Assembly (NCBI GenBank): GCA_945860985.1
Contig: CAMASM010000006.1
Location: forward strand, 1 to 34,123
Reading direction: 5' to 3'
DNA: 34,123 bases
Source of the DNA: Candidatus Finniella inopinata
GTDB lineage: Bacteria > Pseudomonadota > Alphaproteobacteria > Paracaedibacterales > CAITNM01
Part shown: piece after piece, positions 1 through 8,195 of the stretch
How positions within the stretch are numbered: the stretch's first letter is position 1
Layout of the letters: every line of letters starts with the position of its first letter
Made by a program: the position numbers and the translations under genes
The notes under the pieces: model-generated
Database searches by the model: none
What the model was told of the DNA's origin: nothing
Seen by the model: the letters and a program-made list of their open reading frames with translations, nothing else

Positions 1-145
1 GATGTGAAAAATATGAAACAAGAGGAATTTGATGAAGTCATGGAAAATTACAATACAACACCCAGAAAATCTTTGGGATGGTTAACTCCTCTTGAGGCCT
101 TTAATGAAAATTTACACCGTGTTGCACTTCGAACTTGAATGTGGC
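1..145 (+). mobile_element. 3' end of an IS30-family-like insertion sequence (transposase C-terminus plus terminal sequence); the rest lies outside the window
   Basis: Frame 1 reads DVKNMKQEEFDEVMENYNTTPRKSLGWLTPLEAFNENLHRVALRT* with stop at 136-138. The NTTPRKSLGWLTPLEAF motif is typical of IS30-type transposase C-termini. Positions 1-145 are the exact reverse complement of 33979-34123. Confidence 0.85.
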
Positions 146-244
146 AACTCTACAAGGTATATTGAGGATACAGAAAGATATATTGAAGATACAGATGAAA
201 TACCCCCCCCTAGAATTAGAGATAATGAAAAAACTAAAGATTAA
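146..244 (+). pseudogene. C-terminal remnant of a gene interrupted by the IS element, containing a 7-aa tandem repeat
   Basis: Open frame from the IS junction: NSTRYIEDTERYIEDTDEIPPPRIRDNEKTKD*. Near-perfect 21-bp tandem repeat (RYIEDTE/RYIEDTD). No start codon between the IS end and the stop. Confidence 0.5.
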
Positions 245-250
245 ATAACA

Positions 251-300
251 GCCACTGGCCCCACTCCACCAGGAACTTGGGGTCAGACACCCAGCCACAC
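251..300 (-). pseudogene. Decayed fragment resembling the folD 3' end
   Basis: Minus strand reads GTGGCTGGGTGTCTGACCCCA-a-GTTCCTGGTGGAGTGGGGCCA, i.e. VAGCLTP(frameshift)VPGGVGP, matching Fol[15 protein letters not shown]. Confidence 0.5.
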
Positions 301-310
301 CCATTAGTTT

Positions 311-331
311 CCATCTGGCTTGACCAGATGG
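311..331. repeat. Perfect 8-bp inverted repeat (hairpin) inside a locally GC-richer intergenic block
   Basis: CCATCTGG-cttga-CCAGATGG. Confidence 0.6.
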
Positions 332-541
332 TCCAGTAGGTAAGGTCAAGATCCTCACTTCACTGGACCCCAAGATACCAAGTCTCACTACGCGCTTTAG
401 CGCTGTTCGCCTAGGTTCTGGGGAAACTGAGGTAGTGCATAATCCCGAATTAGAGTTTTTGCAAATTCAAAAACATTTTTAAATAAAATACACAATAAAG
501 CTACCATACTTACCGCTTAGCAAAAATTACAAGTATCAATT

Positions 542-696
542 AGGTTAATAGGTTTATTTTACCAATTTTTAATCTAATTAGATGCAAAATTAGAAATAAT
601 GATCATTATCGCTATTTTTTAATTTTTGGAGAAACAAAATGTTTTATAAATTACTACTAGGCATATTCATATTTCAGGGAACTTTTTTTGGATCAA
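542..696 (+). repeat. Upstream region plus signal-peptide coding segment, copy 1 of a ~155 bp near-identical direct repeat
   Basis: Matches 1281-1435 with offset 739; only two mismatches seen before the start codon. Confidence 0.9.
596..609. promoter_or_regulatory. Perfect palindrome ATAATGATCATTAT upstream of the exported protein gene; Fur-box-like half-sites
   Basis: Perfect 14-bp palindrome, ~30 bp upstream of the start codon, conserved upstream of the paralog. Confidence 0.45.
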
Positions 697-1169
697 ATGA
701 ACTTTCTAGTCTAGAAGAAGGCATTGCATCACGAAGATCTGCTAACAGTTCTACAAATACAGAAACCTGCTACCAAGCTACAGGTAGCTTAGCTTTACTA
801 AGCGCTGCAATGATGCATGGTTTAGCAGCTTATTGCGCCTTATTAGAAGTAAACAAAAGCGAAAACCTAAATGTAAAAAAAGCACTTGTTGCCAGCATTG
901 TTGGCAATGGTGCTGCAGCTGCAGGTGATGCAATTGCCGCCATTATTGCCCCTTTCTCAGGAAAAGGTACAGCAAGCATCCTAGCATTTACCTACGGTGT
1001 TTCTTTCTGGATAGCTAATATCCCAAGTTGGGTTGCAATTGGTTTTGAAGATCACACAGGTAGCGTAGGATCAAACCTTACAGCTTCAGCATGCTTAAGT
1101 AGTCTAAGCATTATACCTGCTACAGTTGGAATATGTAGCTCGTTTGCTGCAAATAACGATAGTCACTAA
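639..1169 (+). CDS. Exported/membrane protein of unknown function, paralog A
   Basis: 176 aa; N-terminal signal peptide [19 protein letters not shown]; hydrophobic segments; homologous along its length to 1378-1917. RBS ggagaaacaaaATG. Confidence 0.8.
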   Translation: MFYKLLLGIFIFQGTFFGSNELSSLEEGIASRRSANSSTNTETCYQATGSLALLSAAMMHGLAAYCALLEVNKSENLNVKKALVASIVGNGAAAAGDAIAAIIAPFSGKGTASILAFTYGVSFWIANIPSWVAIGFEDHTGSVGSNLTASACLSSLSIIPATVGICSSFAANNDSH

Positions 1170-1195
1170 ATAAGCACGTACTCTGCATATTAATT

Positions 1196-1222
1196 AGCCC
1201 CATTCCAATGAGAAATGGGGCT
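1196..1222 (+). terminator. Hairpin downstream of paralog A
   Basis: AGCCCCATT ... AATGGGGCT, 9-bp stem; no strong T-run. Confidence 0.55.
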
Positions 1223-1280
1223 TCCAAAAACACACAAACAAGCACACTTGCTATTTAGCAAAAAATTATACCCAGATAGT

Positions 1281-1435
1281 AGGTTAATAGATTTATTTTA
1301 CCAATTTTTAATCTAATTAGATGCAAAATTAGAAATAATGATCATTATCACTATTTTTTAATTTTTGGAGAAACAAAATGTTTTATAAATTACTACTAGG
1401 CATATTCATATTTCAGGGAACTTTTTTTGGATCAA
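1281..1435 (+). repeat. Upstream region plus signal-peptide coding segment, copy 2
   Basis: Near-identical to 542-696. Confidence 0.9.
1335..1348. promoter_or_regulatory. Perfect palindrome ATAATGATCATTAT upstream of paralog B
   Basis: Same palindrome at the same distance from the start as in paralog A. Confidence 0.45.
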
Positions 1436-1917
1436 GTGGTGCTCCTGATGTTAGGCTTAATGTAGAAGATTTTACAGCAAGAAAAGCTGTTGAGACTAGC
1501 AGCTTAGATTGTGATAACACTTGTAGCAAATCTGCAGGCAGTATAGTAATGTTTGGAGCTGCAATAATGCATAGTTTAGCAGCTTGGTATGCTTGGGAAG
1601 AAATCCAAAAAAGCGAAAATAGATCTGTGCAAAAAGCACTTATAGCCAGCATTGTTGGTAACTGCATTGCTGCTACAGGTGATGCATTTGCTGGGTGTGT
1701 TTCTTTAATTTCAGGCAAGGGTGCTGCTGGTTGTATATCAGTAACCTATGGACTTGCATTTAGCTTGGCCAACATCCCAACCTGGGTTGCAATTGGATTT
1801 GAAGATAATACAGACGGAGTACAGGCAAATCTTACAAAGTCTGCTTGCTTAAGCAGCTTAGGTATTATACCATCCATTTTTGGTATATGTTGTCCAGCCG
1901 CATCAGACAAAGATTAA
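1378..1917 (+). CDS. Exported/membrane protein of unknown function, paralog B
   Basis: 179 aa; identical signal peptide to 639-1169; shared segments such as KALxASIVGN, [12 protein letters not shown] and SACLSSLxIIP; divergent residues after the signal peptide. Confidence 0.8.
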   Translation: MFYKLLLGIFIFQGTFFGSSGAPDVRLNVEDFTARKAVETSSLDCDNTCSKSAGSIVMFGAAIMHSLAAWYAWEEIQKSENRSVQKALIASIVGNCIAATGDAFAGCVSLISGKGAAGCISVTYGLAFSLANIPTWVAIGFEDNTDGVQANLTKSACLSSLGIIPSIFGICCPAASDKD

Positions 1918-1938
1918 GTCATCTGCGCAGATTTAAGC

Positions 1939-2042
1939 GTATTACTTAAAAGTTTAGTAATTGTCATTGGCCCCACTCCTCCAGGAACTGGGGTCAACCA
2001 CCCTGCCACAGACTTCACAGATTCGTGCACATCGCCAACTAA
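1939..2042 (-). pseudogene. Orphan duplicate of the folD 3' end (104 bp)
   Basis: Aligns without gaps to 3410-3513 inside folD with 5 mismatches, all at third codon positions of the FolD frame. Encodes [34 protein letters not shown]. Confidence 0.9.
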
Positions 2043-2112
2043 AATTAGGTGAGGAATCTACTTTTTTAATCATTTTTTTGCTGTATACTCTTTTTGTAAA
2101 TGCCTCTGGACG

Positions 2113-3240
2113 TTATCCAATCTGACTACTAATGGGCTTAACTATAATCCTTTCGTCTAGTTTATAACAGCGTCCCTTGGGTATAACAACAGTAATATCG
2201 TCAAGTTTTAAGTCTTCGATAGCAATATTCATAGATTTTGTAACTTTTGGTGTATCGGAGAACTTAAATTCAAAACCATAGCGCTTGCCTTGATGTAAGA
2301 CAAAAAGATCTAATTCTGCTTGATTTGAAGTTGCCCAAAAGTAGCAGTCATCACGATCAAAATTATGTTCTCTTATAGTTTCTTGCAAAGCAAACCCTTC
2401 CCAAATAGCACCAAGTTTAGGGTGTACCAGTAAGTCATTAAAAGTATTAATACCTAAAAGAGCGTTTAAAATGCCAGTATACATAAAATAACTTTTAGGT
2501 CGCTTAATTTGACGTTTCTTAATATTTTCAAACCAAGGTTTGAGCTCTTGCACCATAAAAACTCCTTCAAGGATTTCTAAATACCGTTGCGCTGTCTTTA
2601 AACTGAGACCAAGGCTTGTGGCTATTTCGGAAGCGTTAAAGATTTGTCCGTGATAATGAGCTAACATTTGCCAAAACCTTCGCATTTGCGATGGAGCAAC
2701 ATCAAAGCCTATTTGGCGCAAATCACGTTCTAAAAATGTTTTTATATATTCCTGTCGCCAGCGTTGGCTTGCGGAATCATTTGCACTTAGCAAGGACCTG
2801 GGAAATCCTCCACGTAATAGATGCGTTTCTAGTGGTAAGACAGTTTCGTGTATGGAAAGGGGTGGTAGTTCAATATAGGCAATGCGCCCTGCTAAAGTTT
2901 CGCTTGATTGGTTAATAAGGTCACGAGATGAGCTACCAAGAATTAAGTAGCGTTGCTCTTTTGTATCAACCAAATATCGTAACAAAGGAAAAAGATTCGG
3001 TGCTCGTTGAATTTCATCAATAACAATTAAGCCACTGTGCTGTTCTAAGGCAAATTGTGCATGCTCAAGAGCAGAGAGATCACGTTCGCTTTCTAAGTCA
3101 TAAAAATGAAAAGATTTTTGACGTAAAAACTGTTTAGCAAGAGTAGATTTCCCCACCTGTCGAGCACCAAGAACGGCGACAACTGGAAAGGTTCTAAATA
3201 AATCGCTGATTTGTTGTAAATAACTCTGGCGTTCAATCAT
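2113..3240 (-). CDS. AAA_14/DUF4143-type ATPase
   Basis: Walker A VLGARQVGKSTLAKQF, Walker B GLIVIDEIQRAP, ILGSSSRDL, C-terminal region typical of DUF4143. Start taken at MIERQSYLQQI; the ORF track extends to 3324. Confidence 0.85.
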   Translation of the reverse strand: MIERQSYLQQISDLFRTFPVVAVLGARQVGKSTLAKQFLRQKSFHFYDLESERDLSALEHAQFALEQHSGLIVIDEIQRAPNLFPLLRYLVDTKEQRYLILGSSSRDLINQSSETLAGRIAYIELPPLSIHETVLPLETHLLRGGFPRSLLSANDSASQRWRQEYIKTFLERDLRQIGFDVAPSQMRRFWQMLAHYHGQIFNASEIATSLGLSLKTAQRYLEILEGVFMVQELKPWFENIKKRQIKRPKSYFMYTGILNALLGINTFNDLLVHPKLGAIWEGFALQETIREHNFDRDDCYFWATSNQAELDLFVLHQGKRYGFEFKFSDTPKVTKSMNIAIEDLKLDDITVVIPKGRCYKLDERIIVKPISSQIG

Positions 3241-3375
3241 AAAATAGGTGTTTTTAAAAAAGTTATTTTTAATACTACTACACCAATGTAATTTTATCCA
3301 TGTAAAAATGTATTTTAAATCCATAAATACATGGACAATATGGTTTAGAAGCCTTTGTAGCAGAGAACATCAAGA

Positions 3376-4257
3376 TTAAGACACATTACTTAACATGAAA
3401 GCTTTTAAAGTATTACTTAAAAGTTTAGTAATCGTCATTGGCCCCACTCCTCCAGGAACTGGGGTCAACCAACCTGCCACAGACTTCACAGATTCATGTA
3501 CATCACCAACTAAGACACCATCAACCCTAGTTATGCCAACATCAATTACCACAGCACCTGGTTTGATGTAACTTTCCGTAACAAAGCCTGGTTTGCCAAT
3601 CGCCGCAACCACAATATCAGCCTGCTTTGAAATTTCAGCCACATCTTTGGACTGTGAGTGTACTACAGTAACAGTTGCGCCAGCTTGTTCTAACAAAATT
3701 GCCATAGGCCTACCAACCAAAATAGAGCGGCCCAAAACGATGGCTTTTTTGCCACTAATATCAGGCATAACACTGGTAATTAAATCCACACAACCAAGTG
3801 GAGTACATGGCACAAAGTTTTGATTTTTTGCCACTAACCTACCTAAGTTATAGTAAGTTAAGCCATCAACGTCCTTTTTAGGATCCAAAATTTCCAACAA
3901 AGCATTAGCATTCAAACCATTTGGCAATGGTAGCTGAATTAAAATACCATCAACCGTTTGATCATCATTCAACTTTAGAAGTTCATCCGTAATTTCACTT
4001 TGGCTTGAGGTTTCTGAAAAATATAAAACTCTAGAGGTTATGCCAACTTTTGCACAGGCCTTTTGTTTAGCAGTCACATAGACGGCACTTGCAGGATTGT
4101 CACCCACCAGCATAACAGCAAGGCAAGGCGCACGATTTCCTTTGGCTATATGTTCTTGAACGCTTATGGAAATTTGTAATTGCTGTTGCTCCGCAAGGGA
4201 ACGACCACACAAAATTTTTGCAAAATTATTTAATTGATCACTGAAAGCTTCCACCAA
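3376..4257 (-). CDS. folD: Bifunctional methylenetetrahydrofolate dehydrogenase/cyclohydrolase FolD
   Basis: Motifs DGILIQLPLP, VLGRSILVGRPMAILL and [12 protein letters not shown]. Confidence 0.95.
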   Translation of the reverse strand: MVEAFSDQLNNFAKILCGRSLAEQQQLQISISVQEHIAKGNRAPCLAVMLVGDNPASAVYVTAKQKACAKVGITSRVLYFSETSSQSEITDELLKLNDDQTVDGILIQLPLPNGLNANALLEILDPKKDVDGLTYYNLGRLVAKNQNFVPCTPLGCVDLITSVMPDISGKKAIVLGRSILVGRPMAILLEQAGATVTVVHSQSKDVAEISKQADIVVAAIGKPGFVTESYIKPGAVVIDVGITRVDGVLVGDVHESVKSVAGWLTPVPGGVGPMTITKLLSNTLKAFMLSNVS

Positions 4258-4259
4258 AC

Positions 4260-4880
4260 TTATTTAGAACTATTACGCGCTGGCTTTAAACTAACCTTAG
4301 GTACACCATTGATTTCGCAATAAGTACCCTTATTAATGCGCTTTAAGGAATTCATTACTTTAGTTATATAGACTTCCTGGCATTTATGATCTGGAGAATG
4401 GTAAAACTTTACAGCCTTAACCCAAGAACCGTGAACCACCTTTAAAGAAGCTAAGTACTTAGCCGCATATGCAATATTTTGGTATGGATCTAATATCGCC
4501 ACAGCATTTTTAAATCTCTTATTATGATAGCCATAGTTAATTTGTAACGCACCTATGTTAATATCAATAATTCCTTGATTACGTAAGGATGTCACGTATA
4601 GTTTAGCATCGCCTATATTGGTAAATTTTTTTGAAGCTCCATTACAATTTACTGCATATGGACTAAATTCAGACTCAATGCTTGCAACTGCTGCCAACAA
4701 ACCAGCTGGAATTTTGTACTGCTGTTCTTTCTGACTAATCAACATTTTACAATCTTGCTTTGTAAATCTTGCTTTCTTTTCCAACGAAACTTTTTTCACA
4801 GGCAAAGAACCATGCACTGTTTGACCAATACCTATGGTAGCAACAACTACTTGAAGAAACTGTTTGAAATTACTCGCCAT
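4260..4880 (-). CDS. Lytic transglycosylase SLT-domain protein, exported
   Basis: AAVASIESEFSPYAVN, NIGALQINYGYH and PYQNIAYAAKYLA match SLT/Slt70-type catalytic motifs. Start MASNFKQFLQ overlaps the upstream stop (ATGGCGAGTAA). Confidence 0.85.
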   Translation of the reverse strand: MASNFKQFLQVVVATIGIGQTVHGSLPVKKVSLEKKARFTKQDCKMLISQKEQQYKIPAGLLAAVASIESEFSPYAVNCNGASKKFTNIGDAKLYVTSLRNQGIIDINIGALQINYGYHNKRFKNAVAILDPYQNIAYAAKYLASLKVVHGSWVKAVKFYHSPDHKCQEVYITKVMNSLKRINKGTYCEINGVPKVSLKPARNSSK

Positions 4881-5427
4881 ACTGACGTACCTCCTGAACT
4901 TCGGGAACATAATATTTAAGCATATTTTCAATACCAGACTTTAACGTGGCAGATGAACTTGGACAACCACTACACGCGCCTTGCAGCTTTAAATAGACAA
5001 TACCGTCTTCAAATGATTCGAATGTAATATCCCCACCATCCATAGCTACTGACGGTCTAACGCGAGTATCGATAATCTCACGAATTTGTTTAACAATTGG
5101 ATCGGATTCATCGTGTTGCGCAACAGCATTACCATTATAAATTGGTAATCCATTGACAAAATGCTCCATCAACAAACCAAGTACAGATGGTTTTAAAAGA
5201 TACCAGTCAAAATCTTCGCGCTTAGTAATTGATAAATAATCAGCACTTAAAAACACACCTTCAATGCCTTCAACTAACAGCAAACGCTTTGCCAATGGGC
5301 AACTAGATGCGTCCTGATTCTTTTTAAACTCTAAAGAACGAACCCCACTTGCACTATCCAGCACTGGCTTTTCTGGCAAAAATTTTAGTGTTTGTGGGTT
5401 TGGGGTTTCCTCAGTTTGAATGAACAT
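4870..5427 (-). CDS. NifU/Nfu-like Fe-S scaffold protein
   Basis: N-terminal MFIQTEETPNPQTLKFLP and C-terminal MDGGDITFESFEDGIVYLKLQGACSGCPSSSATLKSGIENML with CxxC. Confidence 0.93.
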   Translation of the reverse strand: MFIQTEETPNPQTLKFLPEKPVLDSASGVRSLEFKKNQDASSCPLAKRLLLVEGIEGVFLSADYLSITKREDFDWYLLKPSVLGLLMEHFVNGLPIYNGNAVAQHDESDPIVKQIREIIDTRVRPSVAMDGGDITFESFEDGIVYLKLQGACSGCPSSSATLKSGIENMLKYYVPEVQEVRQYGE

Positions 5428-7298
5428 TAACCTCTTCCAATAAACGACCTAAACTTGTCAAAAAGCTTTGACAAAAAGGATTTGTTATTATTACTTTCTA
5501 GCGCACTTTTAGTGCCTTTGGCAACCCCATTCTCTTTGGGGGAATGATTATCAACACTTTGCTCATCTTCGAGTTTGGACAAAACCTCATCTTTATAAGG
5601 AATAGATTCCTCTGATTTTTGATCGTCTAGCTTTTCTTCTTGATCCAATTCTGGTTTTATCAATTCGGGAACAACCTCAACAGATTTGTGCTCTTCTGTT
5701 GTTTTAGCGGCTTCTTCTGAGCTACTATCTTGTTTTGGCTCTGGTGCCTTTTTAGTTTCTTCTTCCATATCAATGCGCAGCGGCATATATGCTGGCTTGC
5801 CATCACGTGAAATTAACAACAAAATATTTTTACGCTTATTTTCTCTTGCCTTTTTGACAATAGATTCAAAATCGCTTGGCAAGCTAAGTTCTTTACCATT
5901 TGCTTCTTCAATGATATCACCTGGCAATAATGAAATTTGATCACCAGCTAGATTTTGATCAATATTAATAACTATCACACCACGTGGCTCTTTATTATTT
6001 TGCGCCATGCGTTCTTTGATTTCTGCTGGAATTTCAGCAATCTCAATACCTGCAATTACTATTACTTTTGATTTTTTATCTGCTTTTTCACCAATAGTTG
6101 CGGCATCTTTCTTAGCATCTGGCATTTCATCGACTTTGATTTTTACATCAACCATTTTGCCCTTACGCCACACCCTAACGGTGACGGTTTTACCAATCTC
6201 AGTTTCACCCACTAAACGTGAAAGAATATGAGATTCACTAACTTTTTTACCTTCATAGGCTAAAATTATGTCACCTATTTCTAGCTTACCTTCAGCAGGT
6301 CCTTTTTCAATGACACTACCAACGATCACTCCAATTTCATCCATGCCCTGGCTTTCAGCCATGTTTTTGTCAAAAGCTTGGATGCGTATACCCAACTGGC
6401 CACGACGGGTTTTACCGTACTTTAACAATTGATCGACTGTTTGGCGTGCAATATTTGCAGGAATCGCAAAGCCAATACCAATGTTGCCACCTGTATTAGT
6501 GATGATAGCGTTGTTAATACCAATAACTTCACCTTTGGTATTAAACAGGGCTCCACCGGAGCTTCCAACGTTAATTTGTGCACTATGTTGAATAAATTCA
6601 AAGTCTTGCTGCATACCTGACGGAACGTATCTGCCTTTATGGGAAACAACGCCAACTGTAACTGTATTTCCAAAGTTAAATGGGTTACCAATAGCAATTA
6701 CCCAATCACCCGTTTTAACGTCTTCAGAATTAGCCCAAGAAACTGTTGGCAAGTTACGTTTATCTGCTGGCAAACTGCTTAGATCTAGCTTAATTACGGC
6801 AACATCATTACGTGAATCTGATGCCAGTAAAGTTGCTGGAACTTCCGTTTTGTCTTCAAGGACAACTACTAAGGTTTTAGCTTCTGTAACTACGTGATGA
6901 TTCGTAACAACGTAAGCTATTTTGCCATCGCAATACACAATGAAACCTGCGCCAACCGCTTGTGCCTTACGCGGCCTTTCCATTTGCCCCATAAATTCGC
7001 GAAATAGCTCTTCCAAAGGATTACCTGGCCCCATGCGCCCGTGAGGTGATCCTGGAACAGACATCGTTCCATCACCGCGTGCCTCTATTACCTGGGTAGC
7101 CTGTACGCTAACCACAGCAGGCAATACCTTATCAACCACGCTTGAAAAACCCTTGCTAACATCCAGCGCAACAGATGCTGATGCACCGGAACCTACTGAA
7201 CCAGCTTCGCTTCCTGCCACTAAAGAAAATGTGAAACAGAAAACAAAAACTAATGATACTAGAAAACGCATATACCCTCTAATTCTTAAATTTATCAT
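5427..7298 (-). CDS. Do/HtrA-family periplasmic serine protease with PDZ domains and a long acidic C-terminal extension
   Basis: Catalytic motifs VVTNHHVV, SRNDVAVIKL and NVGSSGGALFN; PDZ segments; acidic low-complexity tail. Stop overlaps the NifU-like start (TAATG). Confidence 0.93.
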   Translation of the reverse strand: MINLRIRGYMRFLVSLVFVFCFTFSLVAGSEAGSVGSGASASVALDVSKGFSSVVDKVLPAVVSVQATQVIEARGDGTMSVPGSPHGRMGPGNPLEELFREFMGQMERPRKAQAVGAGFIVYCDGKIAYVVTNHHVVTEAKTLVVVLEDKTEVPATLLASDSRNDVAVIKLDLSSLPADKRNLPTVSWANSEDVKTGDWVIAIGNPFNFGNTVTVGVVSHKGRYVPSGMQQDFEFIQHSAQINVGSSGGALFNTKGEVIGINNAIITNTGGNIGIGFAIPANIARQTVDQLLKYGKTRRGQLGIRIQAFDKNMAESQGMDEIGVIVGSVIEKGPAEGKLEIGDIILAYEGKKVSESHILSRLVGETEIGKTVTVRVWRKGKMVDVKIKVDEMPDAKKDAATIGEKADKKSKVIVIAGIEIAEIPAEIKERMAQNNKEPRGVIVINIDQNLAGDQISLLPGDIIEEANGKELSLPSDFESIVKKARENKRKNILLLISRDGKPAYMPLRIDMEEETKKAPEPKQDSSSEEAAKTTEEHKSVEVVPELIKPELDQEEKLDDQKSEESIPYKDEVLSKLEDEQSVDNHSPKENGVAKGTKSALESNNNKSFLSKLFDKFRSFIGRG

Positions 7299-7322
7299 AA
7301 ATTTTACTAAAACTATTGTTAC

Positions 7323-8195
7323 CTACTTTGGTAAAGATTCCGTTAAGAATTTTGTATATCCATTATCGGTTGAAAGCAAGAATGAAGATCCAGACTTAAT
7401 ACTGTTTCGGTATGATTCTAGAGTACGGTAAAATTCATAAAAATCAGGATCAACACCGAATGATTCCGCAGCAATTTCAATTGCCTTAGCATCACCACCA
7501 CCGCAAATATCTTCTGATTGTTTATTGGCTTCCGCTAGAATAATTGTTTTTTCCTTATCAGCCTGCGCCCTAATTCCAATTGCTAATTCTTCACCTTTTG
7601 CACGATTTTCTTTGGCAAAACGTACCAGTTCAGAATTCATTCTAGCAAACACTGTATTACGATTTTCTGTTGGTAATTCAGCACGAATGATTCGCACATC
7701 AACAATGGTAATACCTAATGGTTCAGCAATAGTCCTCACTTCTTCTAAAATTTGGTGCATATTGTCAGTACGTTCTTTGCGAAGCATCGAGCGCAGCTCA
7801 ACCTTACCAACCACGTTAAGTACTGAGCTACGAATAATTGCTTCTAAGCGAACACGTAAGCCCTTCTCAGACGCTGGTCTTACTGATTGAAGAAATTTCA
7901 ACGGGTCCGAAATTTTATAGCGGGTATAGGTGTTTACCCACAAACGCTTTTGATCTTGAGTGAATGCTTCAATTGGCGGTAAATCATAATCAAGAATTCT
8001 GGTTTCATAGAATAAAGTTTCCTCAATAAATGGAACTTTTATCTTTAAGCCTGGTTCAGTATGAATACGCCGATACTCACCAAACCTAAGAACTATAGCT
8101 TGCGTGGTTTGATTAACCACAAATAATGCATCACTTAAGAAAATTACCAGCACAACCGGAAAAATGCGTAGCCAAATTGGAATATTTTTCAACAT
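7323..8195 (-). CDS. hflC: Protease modulator HflC (SPFH/band 7)
   Basis: NQTTQAIVLRFGEYRRIHTEPGLKIKVPF and the band-7 domain; next to hflK. Confidence 0.93.
   Translation of the reverse strand: MLKNIPIWLRIFPVVLVIFLSDALFVVNQTTQAIVLRFGEYRRIHTEPGLKIKVPFIEETLFYETRILDYDLPPIEAFTQDQKRLWVNTYTRYKISDPLKFLQSVRPASEKGLRVRLEAIIRSSVLNVVGKVELRSMLRKERTDNMHQILEEVRTIAEPLGITIVDVRIIRAELPTENRNTVFARMNSELVRFAKENRAKGEELAIGIRAQADKEKTIILAEANKQSEDICGGGDAKAIEIAAESFGVDPDFYEFYRTLESYRNSIKSGSSFLLSTDNGYTKFLTESLPK

Noticed and set aside
101-388. 95-aa minus-strand ORF
   Set aside because: Runs antisense through the IS terminus, an out-of-frame folD remnant and hairpins; no coherent protein.
1413-1718. Minus-strand ORF opposite paralog B
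   Set aside because: Antisense shadow of a better-supported CDS with signal peptide and RBS.
6422-6697. Minus-strand 91-aa ORF within the HtrA gene
   Set aside because: Alternative frame inside a clearly conserved protease.
7525-7890. 121-aa plus-strand ORF
   Set aside because: Antisense shadow of hflC.
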